Shown here one piece after another: positions 43,285-52,866 of a DNA stretch of 64,000 nt. The position numbers and the translations under genes are program-made. Source of the stretch: Streptomyces sp. M92 (GTDB taxonomy: Bacteria > Actinomycetota > Actinomycetes > Streptomycetales > Streptomycetaceae); contig NZ_CP101137.1 of assembly GCF_028473745.1 (NCBI RefSeq), positions 620,001-684,000 on the forward strand, read 5' to 3'. Positions within the stretch are counted from its first letter, which is position 1. Each line of letters opens with the position of its first letter. Under the pieces are notes generated by a model. That model made no database searches. It was not told the origin of the DNA and saw only the letters and a program-made list of their open reading frames with translations.

Positions 43285-44394
43285 ATGCGCAACCGCAGAG
43301 CCGCACTCGCCGCCATAGCCTCCGCCGCCTCGCTCGCCCTGACGCTGACCGCCTGCGGCCAGAACAGTGAGGGCGGCAGCGAGGAGGACAAGGGAGGCAG
43401 CGACGGCGCCACCATCGGCATCGCGATGCCGACCAAGTCCTCCGAGCGCTGGATCTCCGACGGCGCCAACGTCGAGAAGGAACTGAAGGCCAAGGGCTAC
43501 GAGACCAAGCTCGTCTACGGCGAGGACGACCCCGACCAGCAGGTCTCGCAGATCGAGAACATGATCACGCAGGGCGTGGACGCCCTGATCATCGCCGCGA
43601 TCGACAACAAGTCCCTGGGCAACGTCCTCCAGCAGGCCAAGGACGCGGACATCCCGGTCATCTCCTACGACCGGCTGATCCTCGGCACGGAGAACGTCGA
43701 CTACTACGCCTCGTTCGACAACGAGAAGGTCGGCGAGCTGCAGGGCTCGTACATCGTGGACAAGCTCGGGCTGAAGGCGGGCAAGAAGGGCCCCTTCAAC
43801 ATCGAGCTGTTCGCCGGCTCCAACGACGACAACAACACCAAGTACTTCTTCAACGGCGCGATGAAGGTCCTGAAGCCGTACATGGACAAGGGCCAGCTCG
43901 TCGTCCGCTCCAAGCAGACCGACCTCAACCAGGTCACCACCCTGCGCTGGGACGGCGGCACCGCCCAGAAGCGCATGGACGACCTGCTCACCTCCAGCTA
44001 CCGCAGCGCCCGCGTCGACGCGGTGCTCTCGCCCTACGACGGCATCTCCATCGGCATCCTCTCCGCGCTGAAGTCGGACGGCTACGGCTCCGGCAGCAAG
44101 CCCATGCCGGTCGTCACCGGCCAGGACGCCGAGATCGCCTCGGTGAAGTCGATCAAGGCGGGCCAGCAGACCCAGACCGTCTACAAGGACCTCCGCGAAC
44201 TCGCCAAGGTCGCCTCGAACATGGTCGAAGCGGTCCTGAACGACAAGAAGCCCGAGGTCAACGACACCAAGTCGTACGACAACGGTGCCAAGGTCGTCCC
44301 CGCCTACCTGCTCCAGCCGGTCAGCGTCGACAAGTCCAACTACAAGGAGGTCCTCGTCGACGGCGGCTACTACACCGAGGACCAGCTCAACTGA
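43285..44394 (+). CDS. Sugar ABC transporter substrate-binding lipoprotein (ChvE-like)
   Basis: A 369-residue periplasmic-binding-protein type I lipoprotein. The lipobox LTLTACGQ gives a lipidated Cys near residue 24. The mature part begins [18 protein letters not shown] and contains [33 protein letters not shown] and [28 protein letters not shown], hallmarks of ChvE/XylF-type aldose receptors for arabinose, xylose or galactose. I chose the ATG at 43285, eight bases after AAGGA; ATGs at 43276 and 43279 are in frame. First gene of the ABC importer operon. Confidence 0.93.
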   Translation: MRNRRAALAAIASAASLALTLTACGQNSEGGSEEDKGGSDGATIGIAMPTKSSERWISDGANVEKELKAKGYETKLVYGEDDPDQQVSQIENMITQGVDALIIAAIDNKSLGNVLQQAKDADIPVISYDRLILGTENVDYYASFDNEKVGELQGSYIVDKLGLKAGKKGPFNIELFAGSNDDNNTKYFFNGAMKVLKPYMDKGQLVVRSKQTDLNQVTTLRWDGGTAQKRMDDLLTSSYRSARVDAVLSPYDGISIGILSALKSDGYGSGSKPMPVVTGQDAEIASVKSIKAGQQTQTVYKDLRELAKVASNMVEAVLNDKKPEVNDTKSYDNGAKVVPAYLLQPVSVDKSNYKEVLVDGGYYTEDQLN

Positions 44395-44426
44395 CCGGGT
44401 CCCTACAAGGATTGGAAGGCACGACC

Positions 44427-45986
44427 ATGGCGGGACCCGTCCTGGAAATGCGCTCGATCGTCAAGACCTTTCCCGGTGTCAAAGCGCTGTCGGACGTCAC
44501 ACTGACCGTCCGCCAGGGCGAGGTCCACGCCATCTGCGGAGAGAACGGCGCCGGCAAGTCGACCCTGATGAAGGTGCTCTCCGGCGTCCATCCGCACGGC
44601 AGTTACGAGGGGGACATCCTCTTCGAGGGCGAGACCTGCCGGTTCCGGAACATCCGGGCGAGCGAGCAGCACGGCATCGTGATCATCCACCAGGAGCTGG
44701 CCCTGGTGCCGTACCTGTCCATCGCGGAGAACATCTTCCTCGGCAACGAGCACGCCAAGCGCGGCCTGATCGACTGGACCGAGACCCTGAGGCACGCCAC
44801 CGAACTGCTGCGCCGGGTCGGTCTCGACGAGCACCCCGAGACCCGCGTCGCCGACATCGGCGTGGGCAAGCAGCAGCTGGTGGAGATCGCCAAGGCGCTG
44901 TCGAAGAAGGTGAAGCTGCTCATCCTCGACGAGCCGACCGCCGCGCTCAACGACGAGGACAGCGGCAAACTCCTCGACCTGATCCTTCAGCTGAAGGAAC
45001 AGGGGATGACCTCGATCATCATCTCGCACAAGCTGAACGAGATCCGCCGGGTCGCCGACTCGGTGACGATCATCCGCGACGGGCAGTCCATCGAGACGCT
45101 CGACGTGAAGGCGGCGGAGACCACCGAGGACCGGATCATCTCCGGGATGGTCGGCCGGGACCTGGAGAACCGCTTCCCGGAACGCACCCCGCACCACCCG
45201 GAGGAGGGCGCCGCGCCCGCCCTGGAGATCCGCAACTGGACCGTGCACCACCCCATCGACCAGCAGCGCAAGGTCGTGGACGACGTGTCGATCGAGGTGC
45301 GGCGCGGCGAGATCGTCGGCATCGCGGGGCTGATGGGCGCGGGCCGCACCGAGCTGGCGATGAGCGTCTTCGGCCGCACCTACGGCCGGCACGCGGGCGG
45401 CACCGTCCTCAGGGACGGCACGGAGGTCCGTACGAAGACCGTCCCCGAGGCGGTCGGGCACGGCATCGCCTACGTCACCGAGGACCGCAAGCACTACGGC
45501 CTCAACCTCATCGACACCATCAACCGGAACATCTCGCTGACCGCGCTGGGCAAGGTCGCCAAGCGGGGCGTGGTCGACGAGCACGGAGAGCGGCAGGTCG
45601 CCGAGGACTACCGCAAGGCCATGAACATCAAGGCGCCGACCGTCTTCGAGCCGGTCGGCAAGCTGTCCGGCGGCAACCAGCAGAAGGTCGTCCTCAGCAA
45701 GTGGATCTTCGCCGGTCCCGAGGTGCTGATCCTGGACGAGCCCACCCGGGGCATCGACGTGGGCGCCAAGTACGAGATCTACACGGTCATCGACCAGCTG
45801 GCCGCCCAGGGCAAGGCGGTCGTCTTCATCTCCTCCGAACTGCCCGAGCTGCTCGGCATGTGCGACCGCATCTACACGATGGCCGCCGGCCGGCTGACGG
45901 GCGAGTTCTCACGGGCCGAGGCCTCGCAGGAAGCGCTGATGCGTCGGATGACGAAGGACACGAAGGACAAAGAGGTAACCCGATGA
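44427..45986 (+). CDS. gguA: Sugar ABC transporter ATPase (GguA/XylG type)
   Basis: A 519-residue ATPase with two fused nucleotide-binding domains, as in all CUT2-family sugar importers. Domain 1 has Walker [10 protein letters not shown] and Walker [12 protein letters not shown], with [14 protein letters not shown] as signature. Domain 2 has the usual degenerate Walker [11 protein letters not shown], signature [14 protein letters not shown] and Walker [13 protein letters not shown]. It starts after GGAAGG, 32 bp after the binding protein gene, and its stop overlaps the permease ATG. Confidence 0.94.
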   Translation: MAGPVLEMRSIVKTFPGVKALSDVTLTVRQGEVHAICGENGAGKSTLMKVLSGVHPHGSYEGDILFEGETCRFRNIRASEQHGIVIIHQELALVPYLSIAENIFLGNEHAKRGLIDWTETLRHATELLRRVGLDEHPETRVADIGVGKQQLVEIAKALSKKVKLLILDEPTAALNDEDSGKLLDLILQLKEQGMTSIIISHKLNEIRRVADSVTIIRDGQSIETLDVKAAETTEDRIISGMVGRDLENRFPERTPHHPEEGAAPALEIRNWTVHHPIDQQRKVVDDVSIEVRRGEIVGIAGLMGAGRTELAMSVFGRTYGRHAGGTVLRDGTEVRTKTVPEAVGHGIAYVTEDRKHYGLNLIDTINRNISLTALGKVAKRGVVDEHGERQVAEDYRKAMNIKAPTVFEPVGKLSGGNQQKVVLSKWIFAGPEVLILDEPTRGIDVGAKYEIYTVIDQLAAQGKAVVFISSELPELLGMCDRIYTMAAGRLTGEFSRAEASQEALMRRMTKDTKDKEVTR

Positions 45987-47224
45987 GCACGGACGTGACC
46001 GCGAAGACCCCGGCCCCGGCGCCGCCCGGCTCAGGCGGTCCGGCCGCCGGCGGCCTGTGGCAGCTGATGCTCGACGGCCTGCGCCGCAACATGCGGCAGT
46101 ACGGCATGCTGATCGCCCTCGGCCTGATCGTGGCCCTGTTCGCCGTCTGGTCCGACGGCGACCTGCTGCTGCCGCGCAACGTCTCCAACCTGGTGCTGCA
46201 GAACAGCTACATCCTGATCCTCGCGATCGGCATGATGCTGGTCATCATCGCGGGGCACATCGACCTGTCGGTCGGGTCACTGACCGCGTTCACCGGGGCG
46301 ATAGCCGCCGTACTGATGGTCAGGAACGACCTGCCCTGGCCGGTCGCCGTGCTGCTGTGCCTGGCCATCGGCGCCGCCGCGGGCGCCGCGCAAGGGTTCT
46401 TCATCGCCTATCTCGGCATACCGTCGTTCATCGTGACCCTGGCGGGCATGCTGCTCTTCCGCGGTCTGACGGAGATCTTCCTGGAGGGCCAGACCCTCGG
46501 CCCGTTCCCCCGGGACCTGCAGAAGATAGCCAACGGCTTCCTGCCCGAGGTCGGCCCGGAGACCAACTACCACAACCTCACCCTGCTGCTGGGCTTCGCG
46601 CTGATCGCCTTCGTGGTCTACCAGGAGGTCCGCGACCGCAAGCGGCAGCAGGAGTTCGCGCTCGAGGTGCTGCCGGCCAAGCTGTTCTGGCTCAAGCTGG
46701 TCGCGCTGGTCTCCGCCGTCCTCGTGGTCACCCTGCTGCTCGCCAGCTACAAGGGCGCCCCGATCGTGCTGCTCATCCTGGGCGTGCTGGTCGTCGGGTT
46801 CGGCTACCTGATGCGCAACGCGATCATCGGCCGCCACATCTACGCCATCGGCGGCAACCTGCCCGCGGCCAAGCTGTCGGGCGTGAAGGACAAGAAGGTC
46901 ACCTTCCTGGTCTTCCTGAACATGGGCATGCTCGCGGCGCTGGCGGGCCTGGTCTTCGCCGCCCGCTTCAACGCGGCCTCCCCCAAGGCCGGTCTCAACT
47001 TCGAGCTGGAGGCCATCGCCGCCTCGTTCATCGGCGGGGCGTCGATGAGCGGCGGCGTCGGCACGGTCCTCGGCGCGATCATCGGCGGTCTGGTCCTGGG
47101 CGTGCTGAACAACGGCATGAACCTCGTCGGCATCGGCACCGACTGGCAGCAGGTGATCAAGGGCGCCGTGCTGCTGGCGGCGGTCGGGTTCGACGTGTGG
47201 AACAAGCGCAGGGTCGGTTCGTAA
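45983..47224 (+). CDS. gguB: Sugar ABC transporter permease (GguB/XylH type)
   Basis: A 413-residue CUT2-family permease with about ten to eleven membrane segments. Family motifs are [41 protein letters not shown] and the late [31 protein letters not shown] charged cytoplasmic insertion ([19 protein letters not shown]) near residue 215 is characteristic of the XylH/GguB subgroup and helps separate it from ribose permeases. Translation is coupled to the ATPase gene by ATGA. The operon ends in a 12-bp hairpin. Confidence 0.93.
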   Translation: MSTDVTAKTPAPAPPGSGGPAAGGLWQLMLDGLRRNMRQYGMLIALGLIVALFAVWSDGDLLLPRNVSNLVLQNSYILILAIGMMLVIIAGHIDLSVGSLTAFTGAIAAVLMVRNDLPWPVAVLLCLAIGAAAGAAQGFFIAYLGIPSFIVTLAGMLLFRGLTEIFLEGQTLGPFPRDLQKIANGFLPEVGPETNYHNLTLLLGFALIAFVVYQEVRDRKRQQEFALEVLPAKLFWLKLVALVSAVLVVTLLLASYKGAPIVLLILGVLVVGFGYLMRNAIIGRHIYAIGGNLPAAKLSGVKDKKVTFLVFLNMGMLAALAGLVFAARFNAASPKAGLNFELEAIAASFIGGASMSGGVGTVLGAIIGGLVLGVLNNGMNLVGIGTDWQQVIKGAVLLAAVGFDVWNKRRVGS

Positions 47225-47231
47225 CGGATCT

Positions 47232-47259
47232 CGGGCCCCGCCGCTCACGGCGGGGCCCG
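47232..47259 (+). terminator. Hairpin terminator after the sugar permease gene
   Basis: CGGGCCCCGCCG (47232-47243) pairs perfectly with CGGCGGGGCCCG (47248-47259), loop CTCA, then CTTCTTCTC. It may only attenuate, because the epimerase gene follows at once. Confidence 0.85.
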
Positions 47260-47289
47260 CTTCTTCTCACGGAAGTACAGGAGCCGCAC

Positions 47290-48438
47290 ATGGAACTGAG
47301 CAGACGCACGGTCATCGCATCGGCGGCCGCCGCCGGCCTGACGGCCACCGCGGTGGGCGGCACGGCACACGCCACGGGAGGCAGGAAGCCGGTGAAGGAG
47401 CTCTTCGGCAAGCTCGCCGACGGCACGAAGGTGTACCGCTGGTCGCTGGAGAACGGCGGCACGCGGATGAAGGTGCTGTCGTACGGCGGCGTCGTCCAGT
47501 CCCTGGAGATCCCCGACCGCCGGGGCCGCTACGAGAACGTCTCGCTGGGCTTCGACAACCTCGACGACTACGTGGCCTCCAGCCCCTACTTCGGAGCCCT
47601 GATCGGCCGCTACGGCAACCGCATCGGCCAGGGCCGCTTCACCCTGGACGGCACGGCGTACCAGCTCTCCGTCAACGACGGAGAGCAGAGCCTGCACGGC
47701 GGCGCCCAGGGCTTCGACAAGCGGGTGTGGGACGTCGAACCGTTCCGCGAGGGCTCCGACGTGGGCCTGGTCCTGCACTACACCAGCGCCGACGGCGAGA
47801 TGGGCTACCCCGGCACGCTCCGGGCGAAGGTGACGTACACCCTCACCCGGCGCGGCGAGTGGCGCATCGACTACGAGGCCACCACCGACAAGGCCACCGT
47901 CGTCAACCTCACCAGCCACGTCTACTGGAACCTGGCCGGCGAGGGCAGCGGCACGATCGAGGACCACGAGCTGTCGATCGCCGCCTCCCGCTACACGCCC
48001 ACCGACGCGGGCCTGATCCCGACGGGCGAGCTGGCGAGGGTGTCCGGCACGCCCTTCGACTTCCGGCGGGCCAAGCCGATCGGCCGGGACCTCCGCGACG
48101 CCGACCCGCAGCTGGTCACCGCCAAGGGCTTCGACCACAACTGGGTGCTGGACAAGGGCGTCACCGACCGCCCCGAGCACATCGCCACCCTGCGCGAGCG
48201 CGGCTCGGGCCGCACCCTGCGCATCGCCACCGACCAACCCGGTCTGCAGTTCTACTCGGGCAACTTCCTCGACGGCACGCTCACCGGCACCGGCGGCTCG
48301 CTCTACCGGCAGGGCGACGCCCTGTGCCTGGAGACGCAGCACTTCCCGGACTCGCCGAACCAGCCGTCGTTCCCGTCGACCGTGCTGCGGCCGGGGCAGA
48401 CGTACCGGACGACCACGGTGCACTCGTTCGACGCGTGA
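47290..48438 (+). CDS. Secreted aldose 1-epimerase (Tat-type signal)
   Basis: A 382-residue mutarotase preceded by a probable twin-arginine signal (LSRRTVIASAAAAGLTATAVGG), cleaved near AHA-TG. Family motifs: RYGNRIGQGRF, the histidine-containing NLTSHVYWNLAGEG, FDHNWVLDKG and catalytic Glu in CLETQHFPDSPN. It is a paralogue of the cytoplasmic enzyme at 31812. Outside the cell it would equilibrate anomers released by the secreted arabinanases before uptake by the adjacent ABC importer. Ribosome site AGGAG seven bases before the ATG. Confidence 0.92.
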   Translation: MELSRRTVIASAAAAGLTATAVGGTAHATGGRKPVKELFGKLADGTKVYRWSLENGGTRMKVLSYGGVVQSLEIPDRRGRYENVSLGFDNLDDYVASSPYFGALIGRYGNRIGQGRFTLDGTAYQLSVNDGEQSLHGGAQGFDKRVWDVEPFREGSDVGLVLHYTSADGEMGYPGTLRAKVTYTLTRRGEWRIDYEATTDKATVVNLTSHVYWNLAGEGSGTIEDHELSIAASRYTPTDAGLIPTGELARVSGTPFDFRRAKPIGRDLRDADPQLVTAKGFDHNWVLDKGVTDRPEHIATLRERGSGRTLRIATDQPGLQFYSGNFLDGTLTGTGGSLYRQGDALCLETQHFPDSPNQPSFPSTVLRPGQTYRTTTVHSFDA

Positions 48439-48492
48439 GGGCACACTTTCTCCACACGCGTTGAACGGCGTCCCACCTCCCTCCGTATGTAA

Positions 48493-48524
48493 GGGCGGCC
48501 CGCGCTCCCCCGCGCGGGCCGCCC
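48493..48524 (+). terminator. Hairpin terminator after the secreted epimerase gene
   Basis: GGGCGGCCCGCG (48493-48504) pairs with CGCGGGCCGCCC (48513-48524), loop of 8 nt. Confidence 0.82.
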
Positions 48525-48540
48525 ACCTACGGAGGTTCTC

Positions 48541-50223
48541 TTGTCCGGCAACGTCACCTCGTTGTTCCGCGGCACCGCGGCGCACAGCCCGTCGATGGCG
48601 GCGCTGACGCGGGAGAGCGGCGAGGCGACGGGCGCCGGCCCGGTGGACTTCTGCATCCCCTGCAACCCGTACTTCCCCACCCCGGCGATGTTCGAGGAGC
48701 TGGCCGGCCGGCTGCGCGACATCATCACGTACTACCCGAGCGGCGCCGACACCATCACCGCCGAGCTGTGCGGCCTGCTCCAACTGCCGCCGCAGTGCGT
48801 GGCGATGGGCAACGGCTCCACGGAGCTGATCACCTGGATCGACCATCTGCTGGTCCGGGAGTCCCTCGCCGTCCCCGTCCCCACCTTCGGCCGCTGGACC
48901 GACCAGCCCATGGAGACCGGCAAGCGGGTCGACATGTTCCCGCTCCAGGAGTCCAACGGCTTCGCCCTCGACCTCGCGCGGTACGCCGAGTTCATCCGGG
49001 TCCGCGGCACCCGGGTCGCCGTCGTCTGCAACCCCAACAACCCCGACGGCGGCTTCCTGCACAAGCAGGCGCTCGTGGAGTTCATGGACGCCATGGCCGA
49101 CCGGGACCTGATCGTCATCGACGAGTCGTTCCTGGAGTTCGCCGACGCGGAGGCGGAGCCCAGTGTGGTCCAGGAGGCGATGCTGCGCCCCAACGTCGTC
49201 GTCCTGCGCAGCCTCGGCAAGAACTTCGGACTGCACGGCATCCGCTTCGGCTACCTGGTCGCCAACCCGGCGCTCGCGGGCCGGGTGCGCGCCATGCTCC
49301 CCAAGTGGAACCTCAACTCCTTCGCGGAGCACGTGGTGTTCATGCTGCGCGACCACGGGCCCGAGTACGCGCAGAGCCTGCACCAGGTCCGCCGCGACCG
49401 CCTGGAGATGGCCGGCCGGCTCTCCTCGCTGCCCGGCCTGACCGTCTATCCCTCCCAGGGCAACTTCCTCTTCGTGCGTCTGCCCGTGGGCGCCGAGGGC
49501 ACCGTCGTCCGGGACCGCATGCTCACCGAGCACCGGGTCCTGGTCCGTGAGTGCGGCAACAAGATCGGTTCGTCCAGCCGCTTCCTGCGTCTCGTGGTGC
49601 GCCCCCAGGCCGACGTGCGTCGCCTGGTGTCCGGCCTGGAACAGGTGCTCTACGGGTCCGGGAGGGGAGCCGCCGTGCCCGAGCCCGCTACAGGGACCGG
49701 CTACAGCTCGGGCACGGCGGCGGTGGACCGGCTGATGAGCGAGACCAACGGGGCCGGACTGCGGGGGCTCGCCGCTCCGGCCGCCGGTGCCGGCACCCCG
49801 GGGCTCGTCGCCGCTCCGGCCGTCGGCACCGGCGTGCCGCTCCCCGCCGCGGTGCCCGCCCACCCGGCGGCGGCCGCCCTCGGCCCGATGGCGGCGCCGA
49901 CGGCACCGCGGCAGGTCCCACAACCGGCGCCGGTCCCCCAGCCGGTGCCGTACCCCGGGCCGGTGCCGGTCCCCCACCCGGCACCGGCCCCGCAGCAGCC
50001 CATGCCCGCACCGGCCCCCTTCCCCGCGCCCGCCCCGGCCCCCGCCGCCGCGGCGGCGCGGTACCCGGCGCCCACCGGCCCCACCCCGCCCGGCGTCCCG
50101 GCCCGCGGTGGCCTCACGGCCGCCCAGGTCAGGGGCACCAACGGGCTGGAGTCGGTCCCGGCGACGGGCCGGCCGGGCCCGCCGAACTGGCCGAACCCGG
50201 CGGGCATGGGCCGTACGGGGTGA
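48541..50223 (+). CDS. Class I/II (HisC/CobD-like) aminotransferase with long proline-rich tail
   Basis: A 560-residue protein. Residues ~30-385 form a fold-type I PLP enzyme: GNGSTELI (phosphate region), VCNPNNPDGGFL (Asn ligand), VIDESFLEF (Asp ligand), catalytic Lys227 in RSLGKNFGLHGIRFGY, and the C-terminal arginine in SSRFLRLVVR. It resembles histidinol-phosphate aminotransferase or threonine-phosphate decarboxylase. The last ~175 residues are Pro/Ala/Gly-rich low complexity, unusual for this family and probably disordered. The TTG start has GGAGG five bases upstream. Substrate unknown; no his or cob genes are nearby. Confidence 0.85.
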   Translation: MSGNVTSLFRGTAAHSPSMAALTRESGEATGAGPVDFCIPCNPYFPTPAMFEELAGRLRDIITYYPSGADTITAELCGLLQLPPQCVAMGNGSTELITWIDHLLVRESLAVPVPTFGRWTDQPMETGKRVDMFPLQESNGFALDLARYAEFIRVRGTRVAVVCNPNNPDGGFLHKQALVEFMDAMADRDLIVIDESFLEFADAEAEPSVVQEAMLRPNVVVLRSLGKNFGLHGIRFGYLVANPALAGRVRAMLPKWNLNSFAEHVVFMLRDHGPEYAQSLHQVRRDRLEMAGRLSSLPGLTVYPSQGNFLFVRLPVGAEGTVVRDRMLTEHRVLVRECGNKIGSSSRFLRLVVRPQADVRRLVSGLEQVLYGSGRGAAVPEPATGTGYSSGTAAVDRLMSETNGAGLRGLAAPAAGAGTPGLVAAPAVGTGVPLPAAVPAHPAAAALGPMAAPTAPRQVPQPAPVPQPVPYPGPVPVPHPAPAPQQPMPAPAPFPAPAPAPAAAAARYPAPTGPTPPGVPARGGLTAAQVRGTNGLESVPATGRPGPPNWPNPAGMGRTG

Positions 50224-50239
50224 GGTCGCGGACCGTGCT

Positions 50240-51673
50240 TCACGCCGGGTTCAGCCGCCACTGCTGACAGGCGTTGTTCAGCCACGTCCACTGCCGTACG
50301 TCGGCGGAGTCCGCCGACGAGCAGTTCGCGACGTCGGCGACCTTGCCGGTGGCCTCGTTGACGATGCGGACGTGGCCGCCGTCGGTGGCGAGGAACCGGA
50401 ACCGCTGGCAGGTGTTGTCCAGCCAGGACCACTGCCGCAGGTCCGCCCCGTCGGCGGCCGAGCAGTCGGCGGTGTCCAGCACCTTCCCGGTGGCCACGTT
50501 GACCAGCCGGTGGGTGTCGTCGCCGCGGTCCTCCAGGCGCCAGCGCTGGTTGGCGCCGCCGTTGCAGGAGTACTGCACCACGTCCGCCCCGTCCGCCGAC
50601 GAACCCCCGGCCACGTCCAGGCACTTGCCGCTGTTGCGGTTGGTGACCGTGTACGTGGTCGAGACGGAGGCCGGCTCGCCCGAGGGCCCGGGCATGCTCG
50701 CCCCGAGCCGGACGGGTGTGCCGAGGTTCGGGGTGCCGTCGGAGTTCCAGCCGAACTTCTGCGCCCGCGCCGTACGCCCGTTGTCGCAGCCCTCCGAGGC
50801 GGCGTCGTTGGCGTGGTAGACGATCCAGCTCTCGGAGCCGTCGGGCGAGGTGAAGAAGCCGTTGTGCCCCGGCCCGTAGACGCCGTTGCCGTCACTGCGC
50901 TGGAACAGCGGCGTCGGTTTCTTCGTCCAGGAGGACGCGGACACCGGATCGGACCCGGTCAGTTCCAGCTGCCCGAGCTTGTAGTCGGGGGTCCAGCAGC
51001 CGCTGGCGGAGTAGACGAGGAAGGTCCGGCCGCCCCGCTGGAGGATCTCCGGCCCCTCGTTGACCGGGGCGCCCGAGCGTTCCCAGTCGTGCGTCGGCGT
51101 GGAGACGGTGGTGAAGGAGGAGGAGACCGTGTACGGGTTCGACATCCGCGCGGCGACGATGTTCTGGGTCCCGCTGTGCGTGCTGCCGAAGAGGTACAGC
51201 CGACCGTTGATCGTGGCCACCGTGGGGTCGAGCATCCAGGCCGGGTTGAGCTGCCCCCGGTAGGTGTACGGGCCCATGGGGTCGGACCCGGTGCTCTCCA
51301 GGACGTGGCTGCGCTGGGTCGGGTTGTAGTCGGGGACGTTCTGCCCGGCGACGTAGTACAGGTACCAGCGGCCGTTCAGGTAGTGCAGTTCGGGCGCCCA
51401 GATGTTGCAGCACCGGGAGGCCGCGTCGCCCTTCCAGACCTGCACGCCGGGAGCGGTGGCGAGCCCGCCGAGGGTGGGCGACCTGCGGACGGTGATGACG
51501 TCGGTCCAGCTCGTCGTCACCATGTAGTAGTTGCCGTCGTGGTGGGTGATCCAGGGGTCGGCGCCCTTCTGGGCCTTGACCGGGTTGGCGAAGGTGGCCG
51601 CGCTCGCGGAGGGCTGTCCGAGCGAGAGGGCGAGCAGCAGGGCGGCCAGCAGGGTCAGTAGGCGACGGGCCAT
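50240..51673 (-). CDS. Secreted GH43 arabinosidase with C-terminal ricin-type lectin domain
   Basis: A 477-residue exported enzyme. Signal peptide (LLTLLAALLLALSLGQPSASA), then a five-bladed GH43 propeller: base Asp39 in KGADPWITHHDG, the pKa-tuning Asp in AWMLDPTVATING and acid Glu in VNEGPEILQRGG. After a short linker, residues ~345-477 form a ricin B-type (CBM13-like) module with three QxW-type repeats (NQRWRLE, QRFRFL, QQWRLN). Expected to release arabinose from arabinan or arabinoxylan. Its ATG lies inside the end of the upstream GH43 gene (19-bp overlap), so the two are coupled. Confidence 0.92.
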   Translation of the reverse strand: MARRLLTLLAALLLALSLGQPSASAATFANPVKAQKGADPWITHHDGNYYMVTTSWTDVITVRRSPTLGGLATAPGVQVWKGDAASRCCNIWAPELHYLNGRWYLYYVAGQNVPDYNPTQRSHVLESTGSDPMGPYTYRGQLNPAWMLDPTVATINGRLYLFGSTHSGTQNIVAARMSNPYTVSSSFTTVSTPTHDWERSGAPVNEGPEILQRGGRTFLVYSASGCWTPDYKLGQLELTGSDPVSASSWTKKPTPLFQRSDGNGVYGPGHNGFFTSPDGSESWIVYHANDAASEGCDNGRTARAQKFGWNSDGTPNLGTPVRLGASMPGPSGEPASVSTTYTVTNRNSGKCLDVAGGSSADGADVVQYSCNGGANQRWRLEDRGDDTHRLVNVATGKVLDTADCSAADGADLRQWSWLDNTCQRFRFLATDGGHVRIVNEATGKVADVANCSSADSADVRQWTWLNNACQQWRLNPA

Positions 51674-52623
51674 CCGCTGCTCCAGTTCAGGAGGTTGATG
51701 CCGAGCTTGGGTGTGCCGTTGTCGTTGCCGTCGTAGTAGTGGTAGACGAGCAGGTCACCGTCCACGTCCTTCATGACCGACTGCCCGCCGGGACCGATGA
51801 CGCTGCCGTGCGACTCCAGCACGGGAGTGCCGCCGTTGTTCATCATCGAGACGCCGTTCCGGTCGCGGTAGGGCCCGGTGACGCTGGTGGCCCGGCCCAC
51901 CTTGATCTTGTACGTGGAGCTGGTGCCGGCGCAGCAGGTGTCGTACGAGGCGAAGAGGTAGTAGTACCCGTTGCGCTTGACGATGTAGGGGGCCTCGACG
52001 GCCTTGGTGCCGGACGGCCGGGAGGCGAGGGAGCGCCGGGCGGTGTCGGAGGCGTGCTGCTTGCCGGTGGACGGGTCGATGCGGATCATCTTGATGCCGG
52101 TCCACCAGCTGCCGAAGGACAGCCACCACTTGCCGTCGTCGTCGACGAAGAGGTTGGGGTCGATGGCGTTGAAGTCGCTGGAGGAGCCGGAGGTGTAGAC
52201 GATGCCGTAGTCGCTCCAGCTGCCCGGCTGCCCGGTGGTGGAGCCGGCGAGCCCGATGGCGGAGGTGTTGGAGCCGAACTTCGAGACGGAGTAGTACATC
52301 AGGTACTTGCCGCCGTGGTACGAGATGTCGGGCGCCCACGCCTCCGGGACCGACGAGTAGCGCGACCACCAGCCGGGCCGGGAGCCGAAGGCGTCGGCGC
52401 CCGCCGCGAAGGCGGTGCGGTCGGAGGACGTCTTGCTGCTGATGCCTCCGCCGGTGGCGTAGAGCTGGTACTGCCCGGAGGCGGTGCGGATCATCGTCGG
52501 GTCGTGGGTGACGACGGAGCCGGTGACCCGGCCGGGGCCGGGGTACGCCGACGCCGTGGTGGGGACCAGCGAGAGCAGGGCGGCGGTGGGGAGGGCGAGG
52601 AGTGCGGTTCTTGTGCGCCTCAT
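51655..52623 (-). CDS. Secreted GH43 arabinan endo-1,5-alpha-L-arabinosidase
   Basis: A 322-residue exported endo-arabinanase. Signal peptide cleaved after TASA (residue 26). Catalytic acids match the GH43 arabinanase pattern: base Asp41 in VVTHDPTMI, Asp in FNAIDPNLFVDDDGKWWLSFGS and Glu in KAVEAPYIVKRNGYYYLF. DTCCAGTSSTYKI carries the Cys pair usual in Streptomyces members. AGGAG lies eight bases before the ATG. It heads a two-gene arabinan-degrading operon with TCGAAC sites in its promoter region. Confidence 0.93.
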   Translation of the reverse strand: MRRTRTALLALPTAALLSLVPTTASAYPGPGRVTGSVVTHDPTMIRTASGQYQLYATGGGISSKTSSDRTAFAAGADAFGSRPGWWSRYSSVPEAWAPDISYHGGKYLMYYSVSKFGSNTSAIGLAGSTTGQPGSWSDYGIVYTSGSSSDFNAIDPNLFVDDDGKWWLSFGSWWTGIKMIRIDPSTGKQHASDTARRSLASRPSGTKAVEAPYIVKRNGYYYLFASYDTCCAGTSSTYKIKVGRATSVTGPYRDRNGVSMMNNGGTPVLESHGSVIGPGGQSVMKDVDGDLLVYHYYDGNDNGTPKLGINLLNWSSGWPVAY

Positions 52624-52646
52624 GGGGAACGCTCCTGTTCCATATC

Positions 52647-52688
52647 TCGAACGCCGATCGGACTGTCGGACGGAACGTAGAATCGAAC
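52647..52688 (-). promoter_or_regulatory. TCGAAC sites before the arabinanase operon
   Basis: TCGAAC occurs at 52647-52652 and 52683-52688, flanked by AT-richer sequence. It matches the hexamer found before the dehydratase (39841, 39860) and TIM-barrel (42164) genes. Confidence 0.45.
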
Positions 52689-52866
52689 CCCTTGCGCGTC
52701 AACGGTCTGCGCAGCAAGGGCAACCAACGTCCGGAAAACACCCCGTGGCAGAGGTGACACACCGGTGAATTCCTGACGGATCGTCGGCGCAACCGTGTTC
52801 GAGGACGGCCGCGCCCGGACAACATGGCCTCCCCATCCATGTGCGTGCCTGCGTCGGGAGTCGGTC

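Noticed and set aside
44412..44426. Earlier in-frame start for the sugar ATPase gene
   Set aside because: The ATG at 44427 has the better-spaced GGAAGG and yields the family-typical N-terminus.
48541..50223. Histidine biosynthesis assignment (hisC) for the aminotransferase
   Set aside because: The fold matches, but no other his genes are near and the long tail is atypical, so a specific name is not supported.
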